NCBI GenBank assembly: GCA_946546075.1
Contig: CAMNNV010000005.1
Coordinates: 1 to 21,558 of the forward strand
DNA: 21,558 nt
Source of the DNA: an uncultured Bacillota bacterium
GTDB lineage: Bacteria > Bacillota > Clostridia > Peptostreptococcales > Anaerovoracaceae
Reading direction: 5' to 3'
Shown here in pieces: positions 1 to 7,944 of this stretch (positions within the stretch are counted from its first letter, which is position 1; every line of letters begins with the position of its first letter). The notes below the pieces were generated by a model. The model did no database searches. It was not told where the DNA came from and saw nothing but the letters and a program-made list of their open reading frames with translations. A program made the position numbers and the translations under genes.

Positions 1-35
1 TTCGCGATGTCATAAACCGCGCATGAAATTTTGCA

Positions 36-69
36 ATAAAAAACCCCTGAAGATCATTCTTCAGGGGTT
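36..69 (-). terminator. Rho-independent terminator of the AraC-family gene
   Basis: A perfect 12-bp stem (42-53 with 58-69, core CCCCTGAAGA/TCTTCAGGGG) encloses the loop TCAT. Read on the minus strand it is followed by TTTTTTATT. It lies 10 bp past the stop codon of the minus-strand regulator. The first 35 bases of the window hold nothing else I can identify. Confidence 0.9.
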
Positions 70-78
70 CGTTGTTTG

Positions 79-1947
79 TTATTCTTCGTAGCCCTGGAGC
101 GGCTGGATGATCGCCATCTGCAGTCCTGCGCCTTCCACCTGGAAGTTCATGTGGAGGGTGCCGTCTACGTCGTCTGTGTATATGTCGGTCTTCGGGATGG
201 AGTAGTAGTTCAGATCGAAGTCGATGTCCGAACTGTACACCTTAGGGAAGCCGAGCCTTGCCATGAAATCGAATACGGTATCAGGATTCGTGAAGGAGTA
301 TTTGTTGATGGAATAGCGTCCCTTGATATTGCTCAGGTTCACGTTTACTTCCAGCTCATCCTTGAAATTCTTGATCCTGTCAACGGTCTCGTGCATCGTC
401 GACTTGCCGGTGCAAAGCCGCAGTATGCTGTTGTCATAATTGACGACCGCGATGATGAATGCAGGATTCTCTTTGCCGATCCTTACGGCAGCGTAATTCT
501 TCTCGTAGGAGATCAGGTCGCCCTGAAGCTTCTGGAGGATCAGAAGTGCATAGTAAGAAGGCTTGTATATCCCGGATGCAGTCATGAGACCGTAGTCACC
601 TTTCAGCTGTACGTTTTCATCGCCGGAATCCATCAGTTTGACGCTGAGTGGAAGAGGGGAAAGCATATTTCTCTGGAAGATGTACAGGAGGTTCGCGATG
701 GAATCCAGCCCGTAGGATCTTCCGGAAGTCGTCTCTCCCTTGTAGGCTTTGCGCAGGTTCACTTCATAGCCGTTTGCTTCGAGAAGCTTCTTGAGCTGCT
801 CTGTCTCTTCGATATTTTCGCCTTCTGTATATTTCAGGTTGATCAGGTCGCACTGGAACTTGCTGAGTTCTGCAAAGAGTGCGTGGCCGAGTCTCTTGTG
901 GTCCTCGACGCAAACCTCAATCTCGATCCTTCTCGTGAGTTTGGCGAGAGGTCTTTCGAGGGCGTTCATCTTGGTGAAGAGCTTCAGCTGCTTGACAGGA
1001 GGTCCGTAAACCTTCTGCTGTGATGCGCTCAGCTCCTGCTGCACCATGCTGAGGGCGGTGCTGACGCTTACAGCCTTGACCTTCTCAGGATTTTCTTCGC
1101 TTCTTACCTTGCTGCTGTACTCCTTGCGGTGCTGCGAAGGTGTGCTGTGGTACCATCTATGGAAGAACTTCTCGTAATATGCCGTCGTAGAGAAACCGAC
1201 CTTGCGGGCGATGGCGTTGATCTTCATGTCTGTGCCAAGAAGGTACATCTCTGAGAATTCGACCCTGGCATAGCAGAGGAAATCTCTGAAGTTCAGACCC
1301 GTGCATGTTTTGATCATATGGGACAGATAGTAGGTGCTGAGGTGCTCCTTCTCTGCCAGATCATCGAGAGAGATCTTCTCCGCATGATGCTCATAAATAT
1401 ACGGGATGATCCTGCTCATCCTCTCGAGTATGAGCAGATTCTCATGCTGCGGGCTCACAGAAAGACCCTGTTCGTTGACGGCGCAGAGGTTGAAACTCTT
1501 GTTCATGAAGTCCAGAAGCTCCATGGTCTCTTCGATGCAGCTCTGCTTGTAGTTGATGCCTCTCTTCAGATAGAGGGCCAGTATGCCGAATACTGCCTCT
1601 CGGAGCCTGGTGAATCTCTGATCGCCTTCGTTCTCCGCATAGGTTCGGAAGGCGCTCTTGCTCAGAAGCGGAAAACTCTGACTGAAATAGTCGGTGTTTA
1701 TGCTGATGAGGGCAACGGTGTTCGGGCCCTCCGTCTTGTAGATCCCGTGGACTTCTCTGGCGTTGACTGCGAAGACGCTTCCGCGCTTCAGCCTGTAAAG
1801 CCCTGTGCCGATCTTGATATCTACTTCTCCATGAAGGACTGCGACGAGCTCCACATCCTGCTGATAATGGAGAGGATATTCTGTAAGCTCCACGATCCTG
1901 ATATCAAGGGGGAAGTCATATTCATACGTTATTTTCTCTTCTATCAT
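79..1947 (-). CDS. AraC-family transcriptional regulator with a C-terminal degenerate GH39-like domain
   Basis: A 622-residue cytoplasmic DNA-binding regulator. Residues 1-90 look like an AraC-type cupin sensor domain (HGEVDIKIGTGLYRLKRGSVF, with VNAREVHGIY). Residues 172-276 are a double helix-turn-helix AraC domain: first HTH near ISLDDLAEKEHLSTYYLSHM, second near INAIARKVGFSTTAYYEKFF, ending in the usual STPSQHRK. The remaining ~345 residues include GLMTASGIYKPSYYAL (453-468), which resembles the end of the TIM barrel in AraC proteins fused to GH39 xylosidase-like domains, then a beta-rich tail. Only about 110 residues (330-440) are left where a full barrel needs about 300, and I see no catalytic glutamate motif, so this is probably a ligand-sensing remnant and not an enzyme. 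The start ATG has TGAGG (1956-1960) 8 nt upstream. It is divergent from the subtilase gene. The inducer is unknown. Confidence 0.85.
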   Translation of the reverse strand: MIEEKITYEYDFPLDIRIVELTEYPLHYQQDVELVAVLHGEVDIKIGTGLYRLKRGSVFAVNAREVHGIYKTEGPNTVALISINTDYFSQSFPLLSKSAFRTYAENEGDQRFTRLREAVFGILALYLKRGINYKQSCIEETMELLDFMNKSFNLCAVNEQGLSVSPQHENLLILERMSRIIPYIYEHHAEKISLDDLAEKEHLSTYYLSHMIKTCTGLNFRDFLCYARVEFSEMYLLGTDMKINAIARKVGFSTTAYYEKFFHRWYHSTPSQHRKEYSSKVRSEENPEKVKAVSVSTALSMVQQELSASQQKVYGPPVKQLKLFTKMNALERPLAKLTRRIEIEVCVEDHKRLGHALFAELSKFQCDLINLKYTEGENIEETEQLKKLLEANGYEVNLRKAYKGETTSGRSYGLDSIANLLYIFQRNMLSPLPLSVKLMDSGDENVQLKGDYGLMTASGIYKPSYYALLILQKLQGDLISYEKNYAAVRIGKENPAFIIAVVNYDNSILRLCTGKSTMHETVDRIKNFKDELEVNVNLSNIKGRYSINKYSFTNPDTVFDFMARLGFPKVYSSDIDFDLNYYSIPKTDIYTDDVDGTLHMNFQVEGAGLQMAIIQPLQGYEE

Positions 1948-1966
1948 TTCTGATACCTCATTGACC

Positions 1967-2031
1967 GGATTGCTACCGGATAATCAATTGACTTGTTGTA
2001 TTTATTCTATCACAATGTGTGATAGCAATCC
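1967..2031. promoter_or_regulatory. Nested inverted repeats in the AraC/subtilase divergent region, with a probable minus-strand promoter
   Basis: Two symmetric elements lie here. The inner one, CTATCACA-ATG-TGTGATAG (2007-2025), is a perfect 8-bp inverted repeat with a 3-bp centre. The outer one pairs GGATTGCTA (1967-1975) with TAGCAATCC (2023-2031). A minus-strand -10 TAGAAT lies at 2009-2004, with a weak -35 TGGATT at 2032-2027 (17-bp spacer), so the inner palindrome occupies the spacer of the regulator's promoter. This is the geometry of an operator, perhaps for autoregulation. That assignment is inferred; the repeats are directly visible. Confidence 0.5.
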
Positions 2032-2090
2032 AGTAAGATTTGTGAGCAATTCAATCAAATCAGATGCATAGCGATTTGGAATACTAATTC

Positions 2091-2120
2091 TTGACTAATG
2101 ACATGTCTTTTGGATATAAT
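2091..2120 (+). promoter_or_regulatory. Sigma-A type promoter of the subtilase gene
   Basis: TTGACT (2091-2096) and a perfect TATAAT (2115-2120) are separated by 18 bp. Transcription should begin near 2127, only about 13 nt before the chosen ATG at 2140. An in-frame ATG at 2098 lies inside this promoter and would not be on the transcript. Confidence 0.8.
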
Positions 2121-2139
2121 TACCATGAGGTGTTATGCA

Positions 2140-4029
2140 ATGAAAACGAAAAAACTCATTACATGGATCACAGCGTTTGCGATGGCAGTGGCAATGATGC
2201 CACCGATTTCGCATGCCCAGGAAAGTGCAGATCCTGACACCCAGTCAAATGACATCATAGTAGTTTATGAATCCGATGCTGCGGTCACCAAGGCGTTGGA
2301 AGGAGAGGATATAGAGCCTGCCCGGGAAGCAGTATCAGAGCCTGTGCAGGAGATTACCGACGAGTGCACTGCCAGTGTAGCAGAGCAGACAGGCAGTGAG
2401 GTGACAGAGGGAACGATCATTGCGGGATCTCTGGGAAATGACGGTGCTGTGATGCAGGTGACCCTGGAGGAGGACGCAGACGTTGCGGAAGCCATAGACA
2501 CTCTCAATGAGGATCCCGATATTGCATATGCCCAGGAGAACTATACTTACGAACTGATGGATGATGTGCCTCGGTTGCAGTCGGCGTCACTGAACGACGA
2601 ATATGTATTGGGACAGTACTATCTTGGCGCATGGAAGGCTCCGTATTATGGAGCCAATGTTCTCAACGCCTGGGAAGAGACGAGAACCAATGGGACAGTG
2701 TCAGTGGCCGTAATAGACAGCGGCGTCCAGAAAAACCATCCGGATCTTGCGGCAAACCTCGACCTTGCCAATAGCTATTCTGTTTCAGGCGATATCAATG
2801 ACACCGTAGGACACGGGACCTGCGTGGCAGGGATCATCGCTGCAGCGGCGAACAACGGGGTAGGTGTTGCCGGGACTTCCTACAATGCGAAGATCGTACC
2901 GATCAATGTCATCGGTGATAACGGCATGGCGAAGTCAACATCTCTCATAGCCGCCTTTTCCCACATAAAGAAGCAGATCGATAACAATAAACTCAAGAAC
3001 CTCCACGTGATCAACATCAGCCTCGGTTCCTATTCAGAAGCATGGAAGGATTCTGCCGTCAGGAGCGCCATCAGGGAACTTCGCGACAGCTATGAGGTGC
3101 TCACCGTCTGTGCCGGGGGAAATGGGAAAGGTCCATCCATGACCTCACCAATCTATCCGGGTGACTTCGACGAATGTTTCTGCGTTACGGCATTAGATCC
3201 CCATGGGTATAATATGCCTTGGTACGATTACAATGAGTACAAAGATATCAGCGCGCCGGGAGATGAGATCCTATCTACATGGATCGGCAGCGACTATGCG
3301 GTAGTCCAAGGTACTTCCTTTTCTGCACCGATCGTGTCCGGAATCATGGCTCTTCTCTGGGTGGAGAATCCGAACATCACGGTGGATGAAGCGGTGGCAG
3401 CCGCAGAGGCAACGGCAAATCCTGTGAATACCGGAAAGAATGACAGAACAACAGGAAGCAAGGGAGCCATCGATGCAGCTAAGGCTTTGCAGTACGTACG
3501 GGACAATTACGGCAGCGCCAAACCGAGCATCAGCAATTTCAGAGCCAAGACCACACTGTCCGCCAAATCCTATACTTACAATGGCAAAGCGAAGAAGCCA
3601 TCGGTCAAGATCAGCGGTGCAACGATAAACGAAGACTTCAAGGTTTCCTACAAGAACAATGTCAAGGTGGGTACAGCGACGGCCACCATCACGGGGATGG
3701 GCGTCTACAGAGGAGTCATCAAAAAGACCTTCACCATCAACCCGAAGGGCACTAAGATCAAGAGCCTGAAGAAATACAAGAAGGCTTTCAAGGTGACCTG
3801 GAAGAAACAGAAGACACAGGTGACGGGCTACCAGATCCGGTACTCCCTGAACTCTTCCATGAAGAACGCGAAGATAAAGACGGTAAAGGGCGCAACGAAG
3901 ACCAGCAAGAAGATCAAAAAACTGAAGAAAAAGAAAAAGTATTACGTACAGGTGAGGACGTACCGGACCGTCAGCGGCAAGAAGTACTACTCATCCTGGA
4001 GTGCGAAGAAAACGATAAAGACGAAATAG
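2140..4029 (+). CDS. Secreted S8 (subtilisin-family) serine protease with lysine-rich C-terminal Ig/FN3-like domains
   Basis: A 629-residue exported endopeptidase. Residues 1-26 are a signal peptide (MKTKK, hydrophobic core, likely cleavage after SHA). Residues 35-140 resemble an inhibitor-I9-like propeptide. The catalytic domain spans about 160-455 with a complete triad: D193 (VAVIDSG), H225 (GHGTCVAG) and S393 (GTSFSAP); N328 in AGGN is the likely oxyanion residue. Residues 470-535 look like a small beta domain (YTYNGKAKKPSV...VYRGVIKKTFTI). Residues 540-629 are FN3-like (GYQIRYS, YYVQVRTYR) and very rich in lysine, suggesting attachment to anionic cell-wall polymers. No LPXTG motif or C-terminal membrane anchor is present. 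The start at 2140 is chosen because TGAGG (2126-2130) precedes it and the longer reading would begin within the promoter. It is monocistronic, between its own promoter and terminator. Substrate unknown. Confidence 0.93.
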   Translation: MKTKKLITWITAFAMAVAMMPPISHAQESADPDTQSNDIIVVYESDAAVTKALEGEDIEPAREAVSEPVQEITDECTASVAEQTGSEVTEGTIIAGSLGNDGAVMQVTLEEDADVAEAIDTLNEDPDIAYAQENYTYELMDDVPRLQSASLNDEYVLGQYYLGAWKAPYYGANVLNAWEETRTNGTVSVAVIDSGVQKNHPDLAANLDLANSYSVSGDINDTVGHGTCVAGIIAAAANNGVGVAGTSYNAKIVPINVIGDNGMAKSTSLIAAFSHIKKQIDNNKLKNLHVINISLGSYSEAWKDSAVRSAIRELRDSYEVLTVCAGGNGKGPSMTSPIYPGDFDECFCVTALDPHGYNMPWYDYNEYKDISAPGDEILSTWIGSDYAVVQGTSFSAPIVSGIMALLWVENPNITVDEAVAAAEATANPVNTGKNDRTTGSKGAIDAAKALQYVRDNYGSAKPSISNFRAKTTLSAKSYTYNGKAKKPSVKISGATINEDFKVSYKNNVKVGTATATITGMGVYRGVIKKTFTINPKGTKIKSLKKYKKAFKVTWKKQKTQVTGYQIRYSLNSSMKNAKIKTVKGATKTSKKIKKLKKKKKYYVQVRTYRTVSGKKYYSSWSAKKTIKTK

Positions 4030-4038
4030 AAAATAGAG

Positions 4039-4066
4039 ATCCCGCGCCGGAAGACGCGGGATTTTT
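4039..4066 (+). terminator. Rho-independent terminator after the subtilase gene
   Basis: Stem ATCCCGCG (4039-4046) with CGCGGGAT (4055-4062), 8-nt loop CCGGAAGA, then TTTTT. It begins 10 bp past the subtilase stop codon. Confidence 0.9.
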
Positions 4067-4097
4067 GATGGACGAAAGCACCTCCGGTGTAGATTTA

Positions 4098-4119
4098 ACC
4101 ACACAAGATGTGGTATGAT
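4098..4119 (+). promoter_or_regulatory. Extended -10 promoter and overlapping inverted repeat for the murE-ABC operon
   Basis: TGG-TATGAT (4111-4119) reads as an extended -10 element; the -35 region is weak (AGATTT at the right distance). ACCACA (4098-4103) and TGTGGT (4109-4114) form a 6-bp inverted repeat that touches the first base of the -10. A regulator could bind there, but that is inference. Confidence 0.5.
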
Positions 4120-4153
4120 GAGTTAAGTATTATGTCAAGATTTGAGGTATGAA

Positions 4154-5677
4154 ATGAAATTAAGCAAAATATGCAAAGACATCGATTACAGACCCATCAA
4201 GGGCAACCCGGATACGGAAGTAACGGACATCATATATGATTCCCGCAAAGTAGCGCCGGGGACCATGTTCGTGTGTATGGTGGGGGCTGTCACCGATGGT
4301 CATAAATATATTCCGGACGCCGTGGCCAAGGGTGTCTCCGTATTGGTGATACAGAACGAAGACTCCTACAGAGAATTTTCGAAGGGCGTGGATATGGACG
4401 GCGTGACCGTCATCCAGGTGGACTCCACCAGACTGGCTCTTGCTTATATGTCCGCAGCATTTTTTGATTATCCGGCAAAGAAACTTACGACAGTAGGACT
4501 GACCGGTACGAAGGGCAAGACCACGACTACTTTTATCATCCAGGACGTACTGACTCATGCAGGTGTCAAGGCGGGACTGATCGGGACGATCGCAACGGTG
4601 ATCGGAAACGAGTCCACACCGGCCAAGAACACGACGCCGGAGTCCTATGAGATCCACAAGGCTATGGCGCAGATGGTCGATGCAGGATGTAAGTTCGCCA
4701 TCATGGAAGTCAGCTCCCAGGGTCTCAAACTGGACAGGACTGCAGGTATCTTCTTCGATTATGGTGTGTTCACGAATCTGTCACCGGATCATATCGGACC
4801 GGCAGAACACCCTGATTTCGATGATTATCTCAGATGCAAGAAGATGCTGTTCAAGCAGTGCAGGACAGGCATTTTTAATATCGATGATGAACACGCCGAG
4901 GACATGATGGAAGGCTGTACCTGCGACATCATCACCATGTCCATGAAGCAGGAGGCTGACATTACAGCATCTGACGCAGAGTTCATCAAAGATGCCGGCA
5001 AGCTCGGCATGAAGTTCAAGGCCCACGGCATGATGGAGAGGGAAGTCAAGACACATATCCCCGGAAGATTCAGCGTCTATAATGCAATGACGACCATCGC
5101 CGTCTGCAAGCTCCTGGGGATCGATGAGGATTCCATCGCAGAGGGCCTCGTAGATGCACAGGTAAAAGGCAGAGTGGAACTCGTTCCTGTTTCAGAGGAG
5201 TTCTACGTGATCATCGACTATGCCCATAACGCCCTCAGCACCAGGAGCGTGCTCAGGACGTTGCGCGAATACGAACCGAACCGGCTCGTTGCAGTCTTTG
5301 GATGCGGCGGTAACAGGTCGAAGGTGAGAAGATACAACATCGGCGAAGCCGCCGGCAAACTGGCAGACCTTTGCATACTCACAACGGACAACCCGAGGTT
5401 CGAAAGCGTCAAGGCGATCAATGAGGATATCAAGATCGGCCTGGACAAAGTGGGCGCGGATTACATCGAGATCGACGACCGCAAGGAAGCCATCGCGTAC
5501 GCCATCACCACGGCAGAGCCGGGGGACATGATCATAATGCTCGGCAAAGGCCATGAGACATATATAGAGATCGAAGGGGTGAAGCATCATTTCAGCGAGC
5601 ATGAAGTCATCTGGGAGATCGTAGATGAGATTTATGCCGGCAAGAGAAAGATGGAGAAAGGGACATCGATATTATGA
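4154..5677 (+). CDS. murE: UDP-MurNAc-tripeptide synthetase, meso-diaminopimelate-adding (MurE)
   Basis: A 507-residue cytoplasmic Mur ligase that should add meso-diaminopimelate to UDP-MurNAc-L-Ala-D-Glu using ATP. The Mur N-terminal domain (about 20-105, IIYDSRKVAPGTMFVC) precedes a central ATPase with the P-loop GTKGKTTTT (118-126), MEVSSQGL (184-191), and the likely carbamylated lysine K229 in YLRCKK. The C-terminal domain has IIDYAHN (353-359), GCGGNRSK (383-390), DNPR (412-415) and GKGHETY (464-470). DNPR is the known signature of meso-DAP enzymes. GCGGNRSKVRRYNIG differs from the commoner GCGGDRD..KRP..G, which suggests a divergent MurE clade. A TTG 12 nt upstream is in frame, but the ATG at 4154 has TGAGG (4143-4147) 6 nt away. 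It is not beside other mur or division genes; its stop overlaps the start of an ABC gene by 4 nt (ATGA). It may be a second MurE or the cell's only one. Confidence 0.92.
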   Translation: MKLSKICKDIDYRPIKGNPDTEVTDIIYDSRKVAPGTMFVCMVGAVTDGHKYIPDAVAKGVSVLVIQNEDSYREFSKGVDMDGVTVIQVDSTRLALAYMSAAFFDYPAKKLTTVGLTGTKGKTTTTFIIQDVLTHAGVKAGLIGTIATVIGNESTPAKNTTPESYEIHKAMAQMVDAGCKFAIMEVSSQGLKLDRTAGIFFDYGVFTNLSPDHIGPAEHPDFDDYLRCKKMLFKQCRTGIFNIDDEHAEDMMEGCTCDIITMSMKQEADITASDAEFIKDAGKLGMKFKAHGMMEREVKTHIPGRFSVYNAMTTIAVCKLLGIDEDSIAEGLVDAQVKGRVELVPVSEEFYVIIDYAHNALSTRSVLRTLREYEPNRLVAVFGCGGNRSKVRRYNIGEAAGKLADLCILTTDNPRFESVKAINEDIKIGLDKVGADYIEIDDRKEAIAYAITTAEPGDMIIMLGKGHETYIEIEGVKHHFSEHEVIWEIVDEIYAGKRKMEKGTSIL

Positions 5678-7941
5678 TAGAGCTTAGGAATGTTTCTAAA
5701 TTCTATTACAAAAAAGGTATGATCACCAGCGGCATTTCCAAGGTGGATCTGAAGCTGGATAAAGGAGAATTCGTCGTCATCACAGGGGAGTCAGGAAGTG
5801 GCAAAAGTACGCTGCTCAATGTGATCTCCGGCATGGACTCCTACGAAGAAGGCGAGATGCTCATCGATGGCCGGCAGACGAGCCATTTCATGGAGAAGGA
5901 GCTGGCATCATACCGCAAGAAATACATAGGAAACGTTTTTCAGGAATTCAACCTTGTCGGCAGTTACACGGTATATCAGAACGTGGAGCTGGTGCTCCTG
6001 ATCAACGGAGCGAAGAGATCTTTTGTCAAGCAAAGGACGCGCGAGATCCTCGAGAAAGTGGGGATGTCGGAGCACGCCGGTACGAAGGTGAGCAAGCTCA
6101 GCGGCGGTCAGATGCAGAGAGTCGCCATCGCGAGGGCGCTGGCCAAGGAGACGGATATCATCGTTGCGGATGAGCCCACGGGAAATCTCGACAGCGGAAG
6201 TGCTGAGGAGATCGTGAAGCTTCTCAGAGAGATATCAGAAGACAAACTCGTCATCGTTGTAACGCATAATTTCGAACAGTTCAGCGAGCACGCCACGAGG
6301 ATCATCAAGATGCATGACGGCAGGATTGCTGAGGATATCAAGGTGGCGCGAAGAGAAAGGTCATACAGCTCCGAGCCGGGACAGACAGAGACGCAGGAAG
6401 AACCAAAGAAAAAAATACGCAGAGCAGGAAGACAGCAGACGGGGAAGATGTCTGTTGCAAGCAAGATAAGACTTGGGATCCGAAACGCTTTTAACGTGGC
6501 GCCGAAGTTTCTTCTCATGCTGATCGTTTTCACATTCCTGCTCACAGGTGTGACTTCACAGTACACTTCTTATCTTGCCCAGAAGGATGAATCCTCGAAA
6601 CTGGGCGTCAACACGTATTTCCCGAATCTTTCACTGGACAGGATCGTCATCAAAAAGAATGACGGTTCCTCTTTTGATGGGGCGGATAAGGACGCCATCA
6701 TGTCCGTCCACAATGTGAAGAGCATAGCGGAATACGATGTTTTGCTGGACACTTCCGTTTTTCTGGAGGATGACGAGCTGAGCTACGATGTGGTGCCGAG
6801 GAGTATCGATGAGCTGGATGCTGCACTCAGCAAGGGCAAGATGCCGGAAACCAGCGGCGAAGTCCTGATCGCAGTGTCTGCTGATGACATGGCTCTTTCC
6901 GGTGAGGATACGGACAAGCTCCTGGGCAGGACCTTTGAAGTAGACGCAGACCAGTTCGGGACAAGAGAAAAACTCAAGGTGGTCGGCATCGCTGACAAGA
7001 AAGCGTCCGTCACAGGAGATGGCCATTCAGAAGTCTACATGATGCAGGAAGATCTGGACAAGTCTCTGGCAAGACTGTACCACGATAACAGTGACATCAC
7101 AGTGGTGATAGCAGGCAGGGAGCAGAAAGTCGAGATCGGAGATGCTGCATACGATCTTCTGCCTTGCGACAAGGTGGCAAAAGGGGAGGCGATCGTTCCT
7201 CCTGAGACGAATGGTTTTTATGATGATAATAACAGCAAGGGCAAGCAGATCCGAGCTGATATTTCCAACGTTTATTATAAATCCTCTGCCTCATTCAAGG
7301 TAAAGGATGTCTATACAGAGAAAAATTATCAGAAACTCACGGGGCGTGATGACTTCGAGATGACCAATGGAGTGATCTTCATATCCAGAGAAGATCAGCA
7401 GAAGCTCTTCGTTCCGGACAACTATCAGGCTACGGTCTATGTGGATGAGACCGGCGCCATAGATGATACGAAGAAGGCACTGGAGGAGATGGGATATTCC
7501 GTGCTTCCTCTCAAGGACGTGCTCATCCCGATCATCAGCGACGTGATGCAGATGATCCAGCTGCCGGTAGCCATCGTGATCGTGATCGCGCTGTTCTTCA
7601 TCTCCTACTTCGTGATCCGGCTGATCATGCGATCGAGGACAGGATATTTTGGCATACTCAGGATGCTGGGAATGGATAAACGATCCGTAAAACGCATGGT
7701 GGATATCGAGCTGATCACCGTGATGACCATCGCATTTTTGCTGTTCCTCGCTGTGGCTGCAGCGGCGACCTTTGGGTATATACATGTGGAATATATCAGG
7801 CAGCTGATCAGGTTCATGACACCTGCAGGATACGGCGTGCTCTATGTCATCATGCTGATCATGAGCATACTGCTGTCCGGGAAATTCACTGCCGGCATTT
7901 TTAAAGACAGCGTCATGGATACGTACAGAGAGGAGGTGTAG
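5674..7941 (+). CDS. ABC transporter, fused ATPase and FtsX-type permease (first of pair)
   Basis: A 755-residue inner-membrane protein with the ATPase fused N-terminally to a MacB/FtsX-type permease. The nucleotide-binding domain (1-225) has Walker A GESGSGKST (38-46), Q-loop Q90, signature LSGGQ (142-146), Walker B IIVADE (162-167), the MacB-type PTGNLDS, and H198. A charged linker (225-265, EEPKKKIRRAGR) leads to TM1 (about 278-296). A ~330-residue extracytoplasmic domain follows, then three more TM segments (about 630-650, 680-700, 719-738). This four-TM layout is that of mechanotransmission-type ABC systems (LolCDE, MacB, BceAB relatives), which typically extract or expel lipids, peptides or antibiotics and do not import solutes. 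It overlaps murE by 4 nt and is followed after 3 nt by a second fusion protein, probably its heterodimer partner. The substrate cannot be read from the sequence. Confidence 0.92.
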   Translation: MIELRNVSKFYYKKGMITSGISKVDLKLDKGEFVVITGESGSGKSTLLNVISGMDSYEEGEMLIDGRQTSHFMEKELASYRKKYIGNVFQEFNLVGSYTVYQNVELVLLINGAKRSFVKQRTREILEKVGMSEHAGTKVSKLSGGQMQRVAIARALAKETDIIVADEPTGNLDSGSAEEIVKLLREISEDKLVIVVTHNFEQFSEHATRIIKMHDGRIAEDIKVARRERSYSSEPGQTETQEEPKKKIRRAGRQQTGKMSVASKIRLGIRNAFNVAPKFLLMLIVFTFLLTGVTSQYTSYLAQKDESSKLGVNTYFPNLSLDRIVIKKNDGSSFDGADKDAIMSVHNVKSIAEYDVLLDTSVFLEDDELSYDVVPRSIDELDAALSKGKMPETSGEVLIAVSADDMALSGEDTDKLLGRTFEVDADQFGTREKLKVVGIADKKASVTGDGHSEVYMMQEDLDKSLARLYHDNSDITVVIAGREQKVEIGDAAYDLLPCDKVAKGEAIVPPETNGFYDDNNSKGKQIRADISNVYYKSSASFKVKDVYTEKNYQKLTGRDDFEMTNGVIFISREDQQKLFVPDNYQATVYVDETGAIDDTKKALEEMGYSVLPLKDVLIPIISDVMQMIQLPVAIVIVIALFFISYFVIRLIMRSRTGYFGILRMLGMDKRSVKRMVDIELITVMTIAFLLFLAVAAAATFGYIHVEYIRQLIRFMTPAGYGVLYVIMLIMSILLSGKFTAGIFKDSVMDTYREEV

Positions 7942-7944
7942 AGC

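Noticed and set aside
76..1023. 315-codon open frame on the plus strand opposite the AraC gene
   Set aside because: It is antisense to a clearly recognisable regulator, has no ribosome site, crosses that gene's terminator side and encodes no recognisable domain. The same applies to the plus-strand frame at 1318-1953.
2098..2139. Upstream in-frame ATG for the subtilase
   Set aside because: It lies inside the TTGACT/TATAAT promoter, so it would not be transcribed; the ATG at 2140 has a ribosome site and begins a normal signal peptide.
4142..4153. TTG start for murE
   Set aside because: It overlaps the GAGG ribosome site that serves the ATG at 4154.
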